From contig NZ_JMIB01000021.1 in NCBI RefSeq assembly GCF_000695255.1, positions 124,001 through 188,000 on the forward strand: a stretch of DNA of 64,000 nt, read 5' to 3'. The stretch is from Photobacterium galatheae. Its GTDB lineage: Bacteria; Pseudomonadota; Gammaproteobacteria; Enterobacterales; Vibrionaceae. Below, one piece after another: positions 62,237 to 64,000 of this stretch. Positions within the stretch are counted from its first letter, which is position 1. Each line of letters starts with the position of its first letter. The position numbers were made by a program, and so were the translations under genes. The notes under the pieces are model-generated. The model searched no databases and had not been told where the DNA came from. It saw nothing but the letters and a program-made list of their open reading frames with translations.

Positions 62237-62268
62237 AAAAAACCGGACAAAGCATTGTCCGGTTTTTT
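62237..62268. terminator. Bidirectional terminator between panP and hutZ
   Basis: 14-bp stem with A-run, ACCGGACAA / TTGTCCGGT and T-run around loop AGCA. It is 28 bases after panP and 19 bases after the convergent hutZ stop. Confidence 0.93.
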
Positions 62269-62287
62269 ATCGAGACATCAGAATCAA

Positions 62288-62833
62288 TTAAGCCGACTTC
62301 ATCTCTTTGTCTTCTTCGATCCGGCGGTGACCTTCCGTCAGATGAACGAAATCAACCAAGTCATCTCCAGACACCTGGAAAGCCTGACCAAAACCTTTTA
62401 CAAACAGACCCTGCGTCGGTTCCAGACGAAATAAATTAAAATCTTCCAGCCCGCTCAGGCCATCCACAATCTCGCCAAACCGACCTTTCAACGCATCAAT
62501 CCCCGCCTGCCAACGCTCCGTGTGACGTTCAACCAACACCACATCCGCTTCAAACGTCAGCCGCATTCTTGCAAAAATAGCTTTCGAGGCCGCTTCATCT
62601 TCAATCATCATCAGCGAAACCTGTGGATTTTCAAGCAGGTTACGTGCATGACGAGCAATTCGGGAAATCAGAACATAATAGCCATCTTCAAGGAGAGCGA
62701 ATGGCGCATAACTGACATTCGGCTTGCCGTCTGCATCAACGGTCGCCAATTGCAATGTCTGACAAGTTTCACGAAATTCCTGGATTTGTGGGCCCAGACG
62801 ATTTTGCAGTCGTTCTTGTTTCTCTTGGCTCAT
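62288..62833 (-). CDS. hutZ: Haem utilisation protein HutZ
   Basis: A cytosolic haem-degrading protein of 181 aa with a split-barrel flavin-reductase-like fold. Typical points: ETCQTLQLATVDADGKPNVS near the start, YVLISRIARHARNLLENPQV, and the C-terminal LTEGHRRIEED, whose His near residue 169 corresponds to the proposed haem ligand His170 of V. cholerae HutZ. It takes haem from HutX and opens the ring to release iron. The start overlaps the hutX stop by four bases (ATGA). The operon is probably Fur-repressed. Confidence 0.9.
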   Translation of the reverse strand: MSQEKQERLQNRLGPQIQEFRETCQTLQLATVDADGKPNVSYAPFALLEDGYYVLISRIARHARNLLENPQVSLMMIEDEAASKAIFARMRLTFEADVVLVERHTERWQAGIDALKGRFGEIVDGLSGLEDFNLFRLEPTQGLFVKGFGQAFQVSGDDLVDFVHLTEGHRRIEEDKEMKSA

Positions 62834-63387
62834 AACGCTTCTACTCCAACAAAAGCTCGTTTTAACGCATTAAATTTCTCGACCTGCTCAGGGATAAGCT
62901 GACGCTTCTCATCGCGGCCCAGATAAATCTTAAAAATACATTCACCGTTTTCAGCCAGAAAACCAATGAAGTAACTTTCATTTCCACGCATCGGTTTGCT
63001 CACCAACACGACATCTGATACCCGGTCCAGTTTCAAATGACCATGCATCTCTCCGGGTTTTCCCATCAGATTATAATAACCACGGGCTTCTTTGCCTTTC
63101 GGAAAAGGGGCCTTCACTTCAAAGATAGAACCCATTGAATGCACAATTGTCGTCATCATTCCCCATTCCGGGAGCATTTCCAAAATGGACTGGGCATGAT
63201 TTCCATTGACTCGGGTCACCAGTTCATCTGGGAACGCCATGATGATCTCACCTTCCGTGACACCCAGTGTTTCAGCCATCAAAACTGCATGCAGATTTGG
63301 ATTTTCTTCCAGCATTGAGCCGACTTTCGTTTTCAATTCCGCAAGACTGAATTTTTCAAACACGCGCTGTGCTCCTTCCTGATCCAT
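62830..63387 (-). CDS. hutX: Cytosolic haem carrier HutX
   Basis: A haem-binding transfer protein of 185 aa that hands haem to HutZ. The central region SILEMLPEWGMMTTIVHSMG, then SIFEVKAPFPKGKEARGYYN, and FKIYLGRDEKRQLIPEQV are nearly diagnostic for HutX. It is the first gene of a two-gene operon. Three Fur-like boxes lie in the intergenic region shared with hutB. hutW, which usually precedes hutX in vibrios, is absent here. ATG 63387 has a weak ribosome site; the residues before MLEENPNLHA are less conserved. Confidence 0.9.
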   Translation of the reverse strand: MDQEGAQRVFEKFSLAELKTKVGSMLEENPNLHAVLMAETLGVTEGEIIMAFPDELVTRVNGNHAQSILEMLPEWGMMTTIVHSMGSIFEVKAPFPKGKEARGYYNLMGKPGEMHGHLKLDRVSDVVLVSKPMRGNESYFIGFLAENGECIFKIYLGRDEKRQLIPEQVEKFNALKRAFVGVEAL

Positions 63388-63403
63388 CGCTATCTATATG
63401 ATG

Positions 63404-63423
63404 AATGAGAATTAATCTTATTT
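63404..63423. promoter_or_regulatory. Fur-like box near hutX
   Basis: AATGAGAATTAATCTTATTT partly matches the Fur consensus GATAATGATAATCATTATC; it lies 17-36 bases upstream of the hutX ATG. Confidence 0.5.
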
Positions 63424-63457
63424 CATAAAATGATAAGGAGAGATTTACTCTTTTGCA

Positions 63458-63477
63458 AATGATAATTGATATTATTT
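63458..63477. promoter_or_regulatory. Fur-like box in the hutX-hutB intergenic region
   Basis: AATGATAATTGATATTATTT has the ATGATAAT half and an AT-rich inverted half. It is the middle of three candidate boxes. Confidence 0.6.
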
Positions 63478-63501
63478 GAAAGCCATGGATAATATACCGA
63501 A

Positions 63502-63518
63502 GCGATAATAATTATCAC
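63502..63518. promoter_or_regulatory. Strong Fur box upstream of hutB
   Basis: GATAATAATTATC is a perfect inverted repeat (GATAAT-A-ATTATC) in the 6-1-6 form of the Fur consensus. It is centred about 140 bases upstream of hutB. Confidence 0.8.
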
Positions 63519-63651
63519 TTCTAATAATGCGTAATGCGACGACTTGTATGCAAGGGCAAAGCTGCCCTTTCCACACAATTGATATTGTTCGTTTTACATG
63601 CACCAGTGAAATCACTGGATTTTCCCAACAATAAAAAAACAAGGAGTTATC

Positions 63652-64000
63652 ATGAGACGAGCGGCACTGTCTGCTGTTTTTCTTCTGACTGCTGCCACTG
63701 CCTGGGCAGGCGATCGAATCATTAGTGCAGGTTCAGGAATCACTGAGCTCATTAATGCGTTAGGGGCAGAAGACCAACTTGTTGCGGTCGATATCACCAG
63801 CAAAACCTATGTGAACGATGACATACCCAAGTTGGGATACCACAGGCAGCTTTCTGCGGAAAGCATCATTTCCCTTGCCCCTGATCACCTGATGGGTTCC
63901 GAAGAAATGGGTCCTGAATCAACGCTTTCACTGTTACGTCAGGCGGGCATTCAGGTTGATATTCTGAACTCAGGTGAAACCATTGCTGACCTTATGCAAC
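63652..64000 (+). CDS. hutB: Haem ABC transporter periplasmic binding protein HutB, 5' part
   Basis: The first 116 codons are present and the gene runs off the window. It begins with a signal peptide (MRRAALSAVFLLTAATAWA, cut before GDR). The start of a class III binding-protein fold follows: RIISAGSGITELINALGAED, then VDITSKTYVNDDIPKLGYHR and SAESIISLAPDHLMGSEEMG. These segments match HutB/HmuT haem carriers. ATG 63652 has the site AAGGAG. In vibrios hutB is followed by hutC and hutD, which would lie beyond the edge. Confidence 0.85.
   Translation, partial: MRRAALSAVFLLTAATAWAGDRIISAGSGITELINALGAEDQLVAVDITSKTYVNDDIPKLGYHRQLSAESIISLAPDHLMGSEEMGPESTLSLLRQAGIQVDILNSGETIADLMQ

Noticed and set aside
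1-64000. tRNA or rRNA genes, prophage integrase, attachment sites
   Set aside because: None recognised by reading; short divergent tRNAs could be missed without a covariance search.

Overview
The window looks like chromosomal DNA of a marine gammaproteobacterium of the family Vibrionaceae (Photobacterium, Grimontia or a near relative). The evidence is the set of gene families: Hut haem uptake, PanP aspartate decarboxylase, an NSS transporter with a MetS-type small subunit, a DUF2913-like protein, EmrD, and the enterobacterial-type order bcr-rsuA-radD-rplY. Genus is inference; no rRNA gene or other phylogenetic marker was used.

Layout. 1-5 kb: 3' end of a Cra/FruR regulator facing an AttEFGH-like export operon (ATPase, FtsX permease, lipocalin-like lipoprotein). 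5-10.6 kb: P-type cation ATPase and PEP synthase. 10.6-15.5 kb: a formate module (FocA channel, Cys-type formate dehydrogenase, Fe-S and flavin electron-transfer subunits). 15.8-26.6 kb: an AT-rich accessory island with three successively shorter copies of one module: a 475-aa protein with a faint resemblance to T6SS effector N-termini, a propeller-like lipoprotein, and a 1617-aa protein with a central OmpA-like domain. This is the strongest candidate for an undescribed system. 27.4-32 kb: GMC oxidoreductase and a two-gene PRPP synthetase-like/AMP phosphorylase-like operon. 32-42.5 kb: MATE and Bcr efflux pumps, RsuA, an acetyltransferase, RadD, a Fur-type-regulated haem receptor and ribosomal protein L25. 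42.5-50 kb: DUF1289 protein, a complete TRAP uptake operon, DNA polymerase II with a nucleotidyltransferase-like gene, and a YciU-type DNA mimic. 50-60.5 kb: EmrD, RibA, an S33-family hydrolase, an EAL phosphodiesterase, a patatin lipase, an outer-membrane barrel, an NSS transporter with its tiny partner, and a secreted protein. 60.5-64 kb: PanP, then the haem genes hutZ and hutX facing the start of hutB across a Fur-box-rich intergenic region.

How genes work together. hutA (haem across the outer membrane), hutB (periplasmic haem binding) and hutX/hutZ (cytosolic haem handling) form one iron pathway split over two loci, both with Fur-like boxes. focA supplies or exports formate for the adjacent dehydrogenase. 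The TRAP genes form one uptake system, with a hairpin after the binding-protein gene. The island genes are translationally coupled: stop and start codons overlap or lie a few bases apart at each junction. The duplicated units are offset by exactly 1828 bp, which shows recent tandem duplication.

Limits: identifications come from reading motifs and recalling family sequences. No database search was run, and residue positions are approximate.
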